From NCBI RefSeq assembly GCF_020382885.2, contig NC_058493.1, positions 28,265,499 through 28,329,498 of the forward strand: a stretch of 64,000 nucleotides of DNA. The letters run 5' to 3'. Each line of letters starts with the position of its first letter. Position 1 is the first letter of the stretch. A program made the position numbers and the translations under genes. Shown one piece after another: positions 28,493 to 48,327 of this stretch. Source of the DNA: Scatophagus argus (Eukaryota; Chordata; Actinopteri; Scatophagidae). The notes below the pieces were generated by a model. That model saw only the letters and a list, made by a program, of their open reading frames with translations, made no database searches and was not told the origin of the DNA.

Positions 28493-28764
28493 TGTCACGG
28501 TGCTGAATGACTGGATGCTGATGCAAGAATAACGTGTCCGGAAGAAGAACCCACTTTTATTACCGTAGGAACAGGAACCAAAGTGTCTGAACCTGAGAGC
28601 GGGGGGGACATAAATGACTGCCGGTTCATCCGCGCGGAAGTTCGTTTGTTTCTAAACATGTATGAGTTCCGATGTGTCCCAAACTCCTGGGTGTAGCTGG
28701 CGTATTCCGAGCACAGCGGCTAAATGAGGGGTGTGTTTTTCAGGGTGCAGTAAGTTAAGCTGAA
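28493..28764. promoter_or_regulatory. Bidirectional promoter between cars1 and pex16
   Basis: Only 272 bases separate the two divergent start codons. The interval is CpG-richer than its surroundings, has no TATA box at a sensible spacing and contains ETS-like words (CGCGGAAGTT near 28633-28642 and TCCGGAAGAA near 28538). This matches TATA-less divergent housekeeping promoters. No CTCF or NRF1 site was confirmed by eye. Confidence 0.7.
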
Positions 28765-30192
28765 ATGGCTCACATTAAGGAGTACATCGACAGCCTGAGC
28801 CGTCTGTACGAGCGCTACACGGAGTACGTGAGGAGGAACCCAGCTGCGACGGCGCAGCTGGAGAGCACCGTGCGGACGCTGTCCTACCTGATGGCAGGTG
28901 AGTGACAGCACACTTCTGTTGACGGCAGTGATGCAGGACCAAGTGTCACGCAACTTAGATCCTGTGTGAAAGGCCAACGTGAGCTCCAACGCAGTGAACC
29001 GAACTTTGTTCCAGAGCAGAAATGAGTTTCGCTTTCCCTTAAACATGGCAGGAGCTGCTTGTGCCGCTCACGCTGTTTTCAGCACTTCATGAATGTCACG
29101 ACTCTTGTTTTGCAGGGCGGTTTGCAGATTCCCATGAAATATCTGAGCTCGGTAAGTCAAAGTCAGCAGTCGCTCTTGCATTCACATCCCACAGTAGCGA
29201 CAGTCAGGCCGATAAAGCAGCCAGGCTGAAGTATCGGTGGGTCGATATCAGCTTATATCGGCTGCTAACCTGAAGCTGCAGTACAGACAGGTCAAACATG
29301 TCTTATCTTATTTCGTGAATGTTTTCACTCATCTATCTGGAGATGTTAATTATTAATCAGAAAAACAAGAGACAGATGGTGTTATTTTCAGCGTTGGTAT
29401 TGATGACCAGGTGTCTCTGGCACCTTTTTCCTGTCCTCGTGGACACATAAGTTGTGGTTTTGTTCGCTGTAAGTTTCTGGGAGAAATGACACTTAATGCA
29501 TCCAGAAAAGTCCCCATTTTGTGAATGTACGGTACACACTGTGTTATTTGCACACATGATGGGAGGATGTTTTGTTGTATACACATTTTCTGATCATTGT
29601 GTAATAGAACAGAATAAACGGTCACGCCCACACCTGCCACCTGAAAGCCTTACGGCTGGCCGCTCACACTGAGGCCGCTTTGCTTTCGGCTCCACTGCGT
29701 CTTCATGGCTGCTTGTCTTTCCAGTGTACTCGGCCTCCAACCTCCTCGTGCTGTTCAATGACAGTATTCTGCGCAAAGGCCTGAGGCGCGCCTTCCCTGT
29801 GGTGAGCGACCGCCTCATCGTTTTCTCATAATCTCACATTTCATTCAGAGAATTTTCTTTTGCACACACACCATGAATAAACAAATTATTATCACTAAAA
29901 AATCTGTCAGATCTGTGGTTTGGTTTCTTGTGTTCTGGAGTTTTTGTGTTCTTCTTTGTGGATTTTGACTTTGGTTAATGCGTGAGTTTGAAGATATCAC
30001 TTGTTTGTTTTCTCTGTGGTTCCACAAAGTCTGTCTGAATAATTTTGTTTGAATCCAAATTTTATAAAACAAAAAGAAAGTCAGTATAAATAAGGAGATG
30101 AGGGTGACATGCGTTTCCATCACACCTCGAGGAGACGAGCTGTAAGAACAAACAGGAGGACGTTCGCTTGCTGCTGTGCTGAAAGTGACAGT

Positions 30193-30226
<34 letters not shown>

Positions 30227-33200
30227 CAGTCTCTCTCTCAGCAGAGACTCCTCACCTGGCTGTCCGTGTTGGAGTATGTGGAGGTTTTTCTGGAGATGGG
30301 AGCCTTCAAGCTGTGGGGCGACGTCGGCCGCTGGCTGGTGATCGGACTCATTCAGATCTTTAAGTACGTTTTCCTTTTCTTTGAACTTTACTTCTCATTA
30401 TTTAACATGGGAATACACAACAACAGAAAAAGAAATATTAAAGATTTTTTAGTGGAATGAGCTCAACTTTTTGTGTTTCTCAATCTGAATTTCGATTAGT
30501 GAACTAAGCACACAGAACATGGCCAAAAGTATGTGGACACTCATGTTCGTGGCAGTAGTTTGCTTGAATGGTTGCTCACACGAGGTCAGCTTCATGCAGA
30601 TGAGGTTTTCCCAGTTTGATCCGGGGAGAACTTGATTGTCAGTGTTGGACCTCACTGATGCTCGTGGTTTGGCGTGTTCCGCTATCGCATATGGGTGGAA
30701 TGCTTGAGTGTCCACATACTTTTGGCCATGTAATGTTATCAGATTTTTAATGGTAAAATTTCTTGTGTGTTTGTGATGTGTGTCATGTCACACTGTGACG
30801 CACTCCGTATGCTCCGCTGTCTCTGACCAAATTTTCCTCTCATATTTGCCTTCAGGGCAATTTTTCGTCTCGTGCTTCTTCTGTGGTACAAATCTGGTAT
30901 CCAGACTTCACCACCCATAATCCCACTGGACAGAGGGGCGGAATTTATCAGTGAAGGTCAGTTATCCGTTCTGTGTCGCGAGCTGTTAGCACTTCCTTCC
31001 AACCAGCAGCCTAAAAATGTTTGACTTTGATTTTTAAAGATGCAGTTTTTAAAATTTCACCTGAAGTATAAAACACTGACAGAATGGGCAAACATCATCA
31101 CCAGAACGTGACGGAATGACGGTGTTGACGTTATGTCAGAGACGTCTCTGTGTGGTGTAGCAGAGACATTAGCACGCTAAGCAGCTAGCCGCAGTTCATC
31201 CTGTCTGTAATACCACTTTGTACCTCTAGAGGCCCCCGTAGTTTCAGTTGGCAGATGAATATGATCTTTTTATTGATATTGAGTTCACTAAGTTTGACAA
31301 GCTCTCTAAGAGTTCAGTTTCATAAGGAAGCAAAACAAACTCAGAATGTCCAGAAAGGAAATTCTGTTTTCCTTACCAAACAGTAAAATACAACCTTCTG
31401 AACTCAAGTTTCTCTCTTTACTGAACTGAAGACAAGCTGAACTGCCTCGTTAGCTCATCATAAAACACAATTGAGCCGTAGTTGGAATAAAACTCACCAA
31501 AACCATCTTGGTTTGCTTTTCCACGATCGTCTCTGGTTTGGTCCAAGTAAATCCAGTATGTAAAGCTGAGAAGGGGGGCTCAGTGTCGGGAGGGAAAAAG
31601 GCCTGGTCACTACTGCACAGACTCTGGCTTCGAACCACAACACCAGATCACCAGAACAAGAGTGCAGAGATCGTATCTGGGACATTTTGGCTTCACTTTT
31701 GTCCAGCAGGAGGAAGTGGCGATGTGTCAGCCATCTTTATATGCGTTGTTTCACTCTAAATTACACAAACAAACACTAATTGTCGGTTTCTGCAGTGTGT
31801 GTTGAAGATGTGACGTGTGTGAGACTGTTGCCTTCCTCTTGTCCTCAGACAACACGGAGCGGCAGGAGGACTCCTGCTTCGTGGGCCAGAGGTCAGGACG
31901 CGCCGTGAGGCCACTGGGCAGCGGTAAGACCGGATTAAGTCTGTTTTTCATGAAGTGAAATGTAATATCCTTTGAAGTTTCCCTTCACTGGAAGTCAGGG
32001 GCCGAGCCCAAACCCTGAGGAACAGACCCATGAAGAGGGCTGTCTGGATACTTATGTCTACATAGTGTACATATCTGGTACATCCTCAGGGGCCCACAAA
32101 CTGATTTTACTGCTGCTACTGTAACACTTGATGTCGTACTGCATGCTTGTACTTTTGTTTCATTTGTCATTTCTGCACCTGTTTTTTGTATCTTGCCGGT
32201 TTTTGCGTCAACATTCATTTATTTACTCAATAGCTCAGAGCTGACGTCGTGTCCTCAGGTCCTTAGCATGAAATTGACATCTCTGCAGGATTTCCTGACT
32301 TTTCACCTCCTTTCATCTCTGTGGTTCTTCCAGCTCCGCCCCTGCAGGCTCGGCTGTGGGGAGCACCGAGTCAGAAGAAGAGGAGGAGCAGCTCAGATGA
32401 GGAGAAACTCCACAGCAGACCAACGCAGCTGGGCCTTCAGGAGACCATCGCTGAGGCTGTGTACATCGGACGGCCACTCGTGCACCGTATCCTCCTCTTG
32501 TTGTCACTCCAGTCCACCCAGTTTCAGAATTAAATCCTGAAGTAAAAAGCACAGAGTACATCCACAGACGATCCTCTGAATGTTCACAGAAAATGTTTCC
32601 ACAAAGTTCTGGTTCTGGATGTGCGTCGAAAAACCCAGTGAATTGTGTTAGAAGTTTGACTCATTTTTTTCATTCATTCAGATGCAGCAGTTCTTTAGAA
32701 GAAAAAAGGCAACGCTGGACGTTTTTCCTGTCTCGTAGTATTGGAACATAATTTTTAAAATTCTGTAGCACGATAATGTAAACATAAAAACACCTCAAAA
32801 AGACACCAAATTTGCACTTTAACTGTTAAAAATGTAAGAAAACCCAATAATACAACAAACTGATGCTGATATTTTACAGCAGTTGTTCTTGTTTTGTTGA
32901 ATCAGTTGATAGAAATGGATTTTCCTGTTGCTCTGCACTGACTGAAGACTGATGGCCTCTTGCTTTAACTGTGTTGACCTCTAGAGGGCGAACTGCCACA
33001 CCTGAGTGTCAGTCTGCATGAAGCCACCATGAGAGTAGTCATCAGTTTAACCCTTCAGCAGGCTCCCGTCCACATTCACTCAGAAAACCTGCATTAGAGT
33101 CCTTATTTCTGTTTAACGTCCTGCAGTCTGTCCTGACCCCCTCATGAGACAGTTTGTCCTTAAAGCAAACCCTCCTGTCTGCAGTCCTCTGCCTCGGGCT

Positions 33201-34565
33201 CTGTGGAAAACAGTCCTGGAAGCCGTGGCTCGTCTCCGGAGTCCTCGAGCTTTCCAGGTGAACGTTCATTTTCGTTTCTTTAAGACGCTTTGTGTTCTTT
33301 TAACGTGCTCGTATCAGATTGGCTCTCTGTTAACTGCAAATGTTTGAAAATCAGATTGTCTTATTTAGTATCAGTCAGGTTTTAAGGCCTGTCTGTTGTA
33401 CAGTCTGGGGATCACAAGCTGCTGGGTTGGTCGTGAGGGTTCGTCACGTACACACGACTACAGTTCAGTGCGAGCTTCAGCTTTGCGAGCTTCGGTCAGA
33501 CCCACCCATCTTTGTCCTTCTCCGAGAGGGCGTGATGCTCCACACAGTGGACCGTAAAGGTGCTGGAGGACCTGTTGCCATAGCTACACGGCTGCTCAGA
33601 CTCTCTGTGGTGTGTGAATTAACATGAAGATGCTGCAGTCGTTCAGTACGAGCGCCGTTCGACCTGAAAGGCCCCTCGGAAAGCTTTCAGTATTAATGTG
33701 TGCACTGTGACACCGTCTTTACTTTGCAGCCTCCTGTGTGGTCACTTACTGGGCTGCTAAAGCAGACGGAGATCCTGACTGAAGACATTCAGCATCGCTC
33801 GCTGTACGCCGACGCCAGGATCTCGTTTTCCATCACAGCACCAGAGCTTAATTTTTAGCTTGTTAATTTTTGTTGTTCTTTTAGTTTCGCTGTGCTCAGT
33901 GAAACAAAATTTCAGAATCGATGGGAGCGAGCCGAGATGAGGAGGAGAACCTTTCTTCTGCTCTATTACCTTCTTCGCTCACCTTTCTACGACAAATACT
34001 CAGAGTGAGTTAACCGACACTCATATGTTCAGAGCTGAGGGAGAAGGAACAGCTGCCAGGACTTTACTGTGGTTATTATACTCTTTTCATACTGCATTTC
34101 CCACAATCTCCCAAAACATGAAAGATATTCAGTTCACCATAATAACTGGCGAGACCGGAAATGCATGTCTGTTCCGTCAGAATGACTGCAGATTTAAATC
34201 TTATCGGTGAAATGGCAGAAAAGGCCTGATGTTGAATTGTGTGACCGCTTGTTCACATGCAGGGAGAAGATTCTCTTCCTGCTCAGACTTCTGGCTGATC
34301 ATGTTCCAGGAATCGGCCTCGTGGCGCGTAAGTACTGTCGTCACATCCACGTACGAGCTTTTTAAAACCACCCAAAGTACTTCTCTGTGATGGAGAGTTT
34401 TAACAGTTAAAACCTCCATGAGGACTGCGAGGGCGTGGCTTCAGGTCGACGGCGACATAGCAATCAGTCCCGCATCAGACTCTGATCCTGTCGTCTGTCT
34501 CTGCAGGTCCTCTGATGGGTTACCTCCCCACCTGGCAGAAGATCTACTTCTACAACTGGGGTTAA
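28765..34565 (+). CDS. pex16: Peroxisomal membrane biogenesis protein Pex16
   Basis: Integral membrane peroxin that recruits Pex3 and acts early in peroxisome membrane assembly. Eleven exons: 28765-28897, 29116-29151, 29725-29801, 30230-30363, 30856-30956, 31849-31923, 32334-32486, 33185-33257, 33885-34004, 34263-34327, 34507-34565; total 1026 nt, 341 aa (human 336). Family landmarks appear in order: [12 protein letters not shown] near the start, [34 protein letters not shown], a hydrophobic segment [17 protein letters not shown], the [10 protein letters not shown] block, [17 protein letters not shown], and the conserved end [14 protein letters not shown]. Intron 4 carries a 215-bp MITE and intron 5 a dispersed repeat. 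A TG repeat abuts the exon 4 acceptor. The gene is divergent from cars1 and convergent with arfgap2. Confidence 0.95.
30194..30225 (+). repeat. (TG)n microsatellite at the pex16 exon 4 acceptor
   Basis: About 16 TG units end just before TTCAG at 30225-30229, occupying the place of the polypyrimidine tract. Confidence 0.9.
30517..30731. mobile_element. 215-bp MITE with 27-bp perfect terminal inverted repeats
   Basis: Inside pex16 intron 4. The left end begins ACATGGCCAAAAGTATGTGG (30517 on) and the right end is its exact reverse complement over 27 bases, finishing at 30731. No open frame of note; the words CCAAAAGTATGTGGACAC are common at ends of fish Tc1/mariner-type MITEs from memory. No clear target duplication was seen. 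Confidence 0.85.
31555..31745 (-). repeat. Dispersed non-coding repeat, copy 2
   Basis: Reverse complement of the repeat at 16455-16660: it contains TTTTGGCTTCACTTTTGTCC and CCATCTTTATATGCG. Lies in pex16 intron 5. Confidence 0.65.
31976..32065 (-). mobile_element. End fragment of the Tc1-derived element
   Basis: Starts TTTCCCTTCACTGGAAGTCA and includes GGGGCCGAGCCCAAACCCTG, the same junction as in the larger copies at 37085, 54902 and 61550. Only the terminal 90 bases are present. Lies in pex16 intron 6. Confidence 0.75.
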
Positions 34566-34987
34566 AAGCTGCTGGATGTGCTCATCCTTGAGGCCCAGCG
34601 ACAGACGCTCGCTGCAGCTCCCCAGAAATCTGATAGGACGACGTGGAAACGAAAGCCACTGTTGACCCACAGCGAGGACCTTCTCAGCGACACAACTCGT
34701 CTGTTTAGATTGTTTCAGAAATCAAACCCACATGATTATTGTGACATTACTTTAAATAATCAGCAAACAGACTTTTCAGTCCCGCAGACACTGGATGTCC
34801 AGCTGTTGATTTCACGTTGGAGTGTTTCACGCAGACGCACACAGCAGTGGAGACAAGACAAACCGGTTTCAGGCAGGCTGTGAGTCAATCACCAGAAGGC
34901 AGCAGCAGCTTTCAATCTTTATTAACATACCGAATAAGTTTCTTTTTATAGCCTACAAATAAATAATCAAATGTTTCACCATTTGGG

Positions 34988-35022
<35 letters not shown>

Positions 35023-36388
35023 GGTTGATTGTGGGCGGGACAAACAGGTATGGCCACACTGGGAAAAAAATTACACTCAATCACTCAAGGAAAATTACAA
35101 ACCGGTTTCCCCTCCTCTACTTAACAGTCCTACGTATAACAACTTGTTGAATGTAAAGTCTGCCGAGAACACAAAGGTGTCGAATAAGTCTGACTTGATG
35201 ACGGGGGTTCACGCTGCACCAATTGTGTCGTCTTTACCTGCCGTCAGCCAGTCTGACGCTAATCATTTAGCCTCATTATCACTCACAGGCACAACCTCTG
35301 TGAGGTGGTTCGCGCTTTGAATGTCAGGAACTTTTTTTTATTGGCCAACATCAACAGAAAAAAAATGTAAACTAAAGATGTCAGCCTTCCAAAACAAAAG
35401 GCTGGACTGCTGAGCGGAGAAAAGGCAGCACAAACAAGTCAGAACGACTTGTCTTGTAGAGTTGAGGTAAGTCGAGGCAGACTTCACGTTCAACCTGCAA
35501 CACATCGAAGTGAAGCTTCTTCCAAGGTCATAAAATGGAGATGCATAGTCAAAACAGTTCGGTTGTTATATGAGCTGGGACTCAGCGTCTTCTCCCTGGG
35601 GTCTGCATCAGACCTGTGTTCTCCACATACTTTACAACACACTCGATGCTCATTTGACGAGTCTTTTTTAAATCCCAAATTTAAAATCTCCAGCACTGTG
35701 TGTCTCTGCAGCTGGATTTAACCGTTTTAAAAAACAGATGATAAATAACCGTAGCAGCGAGGACCACAACCATGTGACGGCCCGGTGTTCGGCCCAGACA
35801 GAAGCGCTTCATCCCGAGCTCACAGAACGCTCAGACGCTGTGAAGACGGCTGGCTGTCCGTGAAAAACAGCCGCCAACTGAACACTGAATGCAAACATGG
35901 AGGATACAAATGAACGTTAAGTTGAAAATATATACTGCAACTCTTAATATCACAATAAAACTAACAAAAAAAGACTTAAGCATAAAATATCTGATACGAT
36001 CAATCAAAATACAACACTTTGATTTATGCAGAAGGAATAAAATATAGTAGAATTAACTCCGACATCATTTTGAAACCTAAGACCAAAAACTTAGAACTAA
36101 ACTCCTGGTTTAGAAAAGATTTCACCCTTCGATGGTTTCCTTTGTGAAAATAAAAGGTAAGAGTCAGCCAATGAGAAAGAGAGAAGAAAATACTGTCTCG
36201 CTCCTGAAAAACTGTCTCTAGAAGAGGACGAGTGAGAATTCCTTTTCCTCATGCAGTCCCTTCCCGCTTCCCGTCCGTCCCTCTCGTCTCGTCTTCTGCG
36301 CTCGTGTCAGTGAGGAGGCTGGTTGGCTCTACACAGGCGTTAGGTTAGTATGTCGTCCCACAGGTTGGTGCTGGTTTGTCAGGGCTGA
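34566..36388. other. Convergent 3' UTR interval between pex16 and arfgap2
   Basis: No exon. AATAAA at 34958-34963 on the plus strand is a fitting pex16 signal (about 390 bases past the stop). Minus-strand AATAAA words at 35337-35342 and 34918-34923 could end arfgap2. A (TG)n run occupies 34990-35019. Confidence 0.6.
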
Positions 36389-45452
<9,064 letters not shown>

Positions 45453-45604
45453 TTTGTCAGTGTGACAATTTCCATAAGCTGACGTCAGTACGGGTCCTCG
45501 TGTGGCTCAGATCTACAGATCTAACAAAAGCGAAAGTCTTCTTATCATTATTATCGTTCTTTTGGTTAATGGCGAACGGCACTCAATTCGCAAAAGCGAA
45601 AGTC
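45453..45604 (-). promoter_or_regulatory. arfgap2 proximal promoter with a CRE and a 14-bp direct repeat
   Basis: A perfect cAMP-response element TGACGTCA (45480-45487) lies 28 bases above the start codon, so it may fall at or just below the transcription start. Further up, CAAAAGCGAAAGTC occurs twice (45525-45538 and 45591-45604). No TATA box is seen. Function is inferred only. Confidence 0.45.
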
Positions 45605-46149
45605 GTTCTGTACTGTCGCTGTTTATACGTACAAACGTAGGATAAAAAACCATACATGAAAATTACATTAAAGTTTAAGCGATGGCTTTGTCATTTCTAC
45701 TAAAAAAGTTTCCTCACATTTCACTCTGATACAATCACATCCAATTAAATGCTCTGTTCTACCGCTCAACCAATCAACCAATCAGAACTACGCTCTTAAT
45801 GGGATCAACCAGTAAGATTACTCAAGTTTGGATGTGAGCTACCCGAAGCCTTTGTAGTTTACCCTTTGCCCCCCCAAGTCCACTTATAGTATTAATGAAA
45901 CACCACTAAAGTGTGTCAACAAATATAGTTTCTGACGTCTTGTATATTTTATATGAATAATAAGATAAAATGAGATAAAAAATACTGACTAAACACAAAT
46001 CAATGTTTTTACAGAACAACATTATACTGGTTGATCAATTATTTAGCATTTTTTTGCTAGTTTCCCTTTTAGTTTCCTTTTAAATGACATCTATGCAATT
46101 CCTGTAAATTAGGCAAATTTAATTTAATTTAATTTGCAATTTAAGCAAC

Positions 46150-46455
46150 AACTTCAGTGGCAGACTGCTACACCCTCAGTGTAGGAAGGAGCGCTACCGC
46201 AGGTCTTTCATTCCCGCTGCTGTTAGGCTGTATAATTCTATGGTCTAGTCCTCTTTCTTCCCTTATGAGGACTTGTATATAGCTTTATAGTGTACTATTT
46301 TTACTTACCTTGTAAATTGTTAATTTATTTCACCTCTATATTTTTTTGTAACTGTTTATGCACACTTTTTGCACTCTTCTTGTGTTCTTGTGAGCTGCCA
46401 CAACAAGTGAATTTCCCCACTGCGGGATCAATAAAGTTCAATAAAGTTCAATAAA
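46150..46455 (+). mobile_element. 5'-truncated LINE 3' end (L2/CR1/Rex-type)
   Basis: The segment opens with the last codons of a reverse-transcriptase ORF: KERYRRSFIPAAVRLYNSMV then a stop. A 3' UTR follows with TGAATTTCCCCACTGCGGG and GATCAATAAAGTTCA, ending in tandem ATAAAGTTCA units. The same 3' UTR end appears at 53013-53136. The clade is assigned from the typical C-terminus and tail. Confidence 0.75.
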
Positions 46456-48327
46456 CAACCAAGCATTAAGTCCCAGCTGAAGCTCTTTGACACCTGTGTC
46501 CCCTCCTATAGGGATTTGTTTATTTATTTACTTAAACATTATCTCCTCACTAACTAAATTAGGGAGCTTCATTTTGAAGTAACATTTTACCCAGCTAAAA
46601 TGTATCTTTAAAATACATGGAGATTAACTATGATCTCTGTAGTACTGCCCCGTTTGGGAGACTTTTGTGCTGTTATTAGCAGCCATCTTGTCATTTTTAG
46701 CACTATGTACTTTACTCAGCTGTCACAGAAACATGAGATCTCAGTTGTACATTTCCAACCTTCATGAGTGAACATGTACGAATTAAATGCCCAAGTTCAG
46801 AAAGGAGGTGCATCAGGACATTGATCTGATTCATTTTTGTATAAATCTAAAGACTGTGAAAATTAGAAAGGTTTGTTTTTTGTGTAAATCTTTATATGTA
46901 ATGTAGCCCTGAAACTGATATCTTATTTTTTAAGTGCCATATTAGTCTAAAGCAACTGTGGATGGAATCATGTTTTAAAGTCTGTCATCTCAACATACTT
47001 TATCAGTGATTCGTGAACAATTATTTTTTTTAAAAAATCCAACGGAATTTTCTCAAAATCATGAGATAATAAATTGGCATCATGGGAACAAGGGACTTGT
47101 TTGTTAATTTTAAGAAAGGAAGGGAAAAACAAAGTTTACAGCAGCGTAAACTGTGTTATGTCTTTCATTAGTAAACCAGTAACGATCTGAAGACTCTGCA
47201 CACTCTGGTTTGGTTGGTCCAGAGATCCCCACTCCACATAAACTACGGTCAACGTTACCGAACATGTAGCGTCACACACTCAACAGTCAAAGTATCTGCG
47301 TCATCAGGACTGCGTGGCTGTGGTTTGTTCTGGACTGACTGACGGTCGCGTTCCCCCCAGGCGACATGAGCGCCGTCCTCAACTACCACCACCTTTTCAC
47401 CAAAGTGTTAAAATCCAACGGCCCGAGAAGTTAAATAAAGAAAGAAAACAAACTAAAAGAATAGCAGATATCTACTCATTTTAATAAGAAGAATGATTTT
47501 AACACATGTTCATGTAGTTTCATAGTTTTATATAGAAACTCAGTTATGTAAATACACTTTTCAGGTGTTTGTATGTGAGTGGTGCCACTTTAAGCAGCTT
47601 TTAATCTCTGACATTTTTAAATCAGGCGTACTCTTTTCATGCCCCACTTTTGAAACAGGTGAGAGTAACCTGACTGGGTCGAGGTTCAGCACTTTGTCAA
47701 ACACCTCGCCGTGTACAGGAAGGTGCTGCATGGACTCAGGAACACTTGAGAAAGCTGCCGTCAGTGGACACAGTTTGATTGAGAGTGATGTTGTTTTAAT
47801 CTACACAGCACGGCTCTTTTGGCACTGACATTGTAGTTTCAGTAAAGGATCCTAATCCTCAAACTGCTGCCTGTAGCTCAGGTTTCCCTGCTTCTGTGTG
47901 TGTGTGTGGGTGTGCATCTGTTGGTGTTTTGTAATTTGGGTTTCAGCACCTGTTTTAAACTTTACGAGGTACAGAAAGGACCCAAATACATTTCCATGGA
48001 TGTGACTTTCTGTTAAAAAATCCTGAAAATCACAACAGCAGAGTGTGGTTTTTCGGCCCTGAGGCCCGGATGCAGCCTCTTGACTTGTTACCGGGTAGAC
48101 AGACATCCTCAGCCAGAATATCCTCCGACACGTAACCTGTTTTCATTGTGAATCTCTTAAAGATTCCAGCAATGGGTGGCTCCTTTGTCCAAAGCATCAT
48201 AAATTGTTGGAGTTCAGCACAGATCTGGTTATTCCTGTTGGGTGAATTCCAGAGGAGCCACCTCTCACATCTCAGAGTCTGAAACTGACTGAACAAGCTT
48301 TAGCACGAACAGATTCTGCAGGACATC
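46456..48327. other. Intergenic region upstream of the ZP-domain gene
   Basis: No supported exon. A short open frame of 22 codons (47366-47434) follows an acceptor-like CCCCCCAG and overlaps an AATAAA word; it is noted among the findings, not called as a gene. No TATA box was identified upstream of 48328. Confidence 0.5.

Noticed and set aside
33727-33860. Possible extra pex16 exon after an acceptor-like TTTGCAG
   Set aside because: In the required phase it reads into a stop, and in other phases it does not match the family. The exon at 33885 continues the protein in frame.
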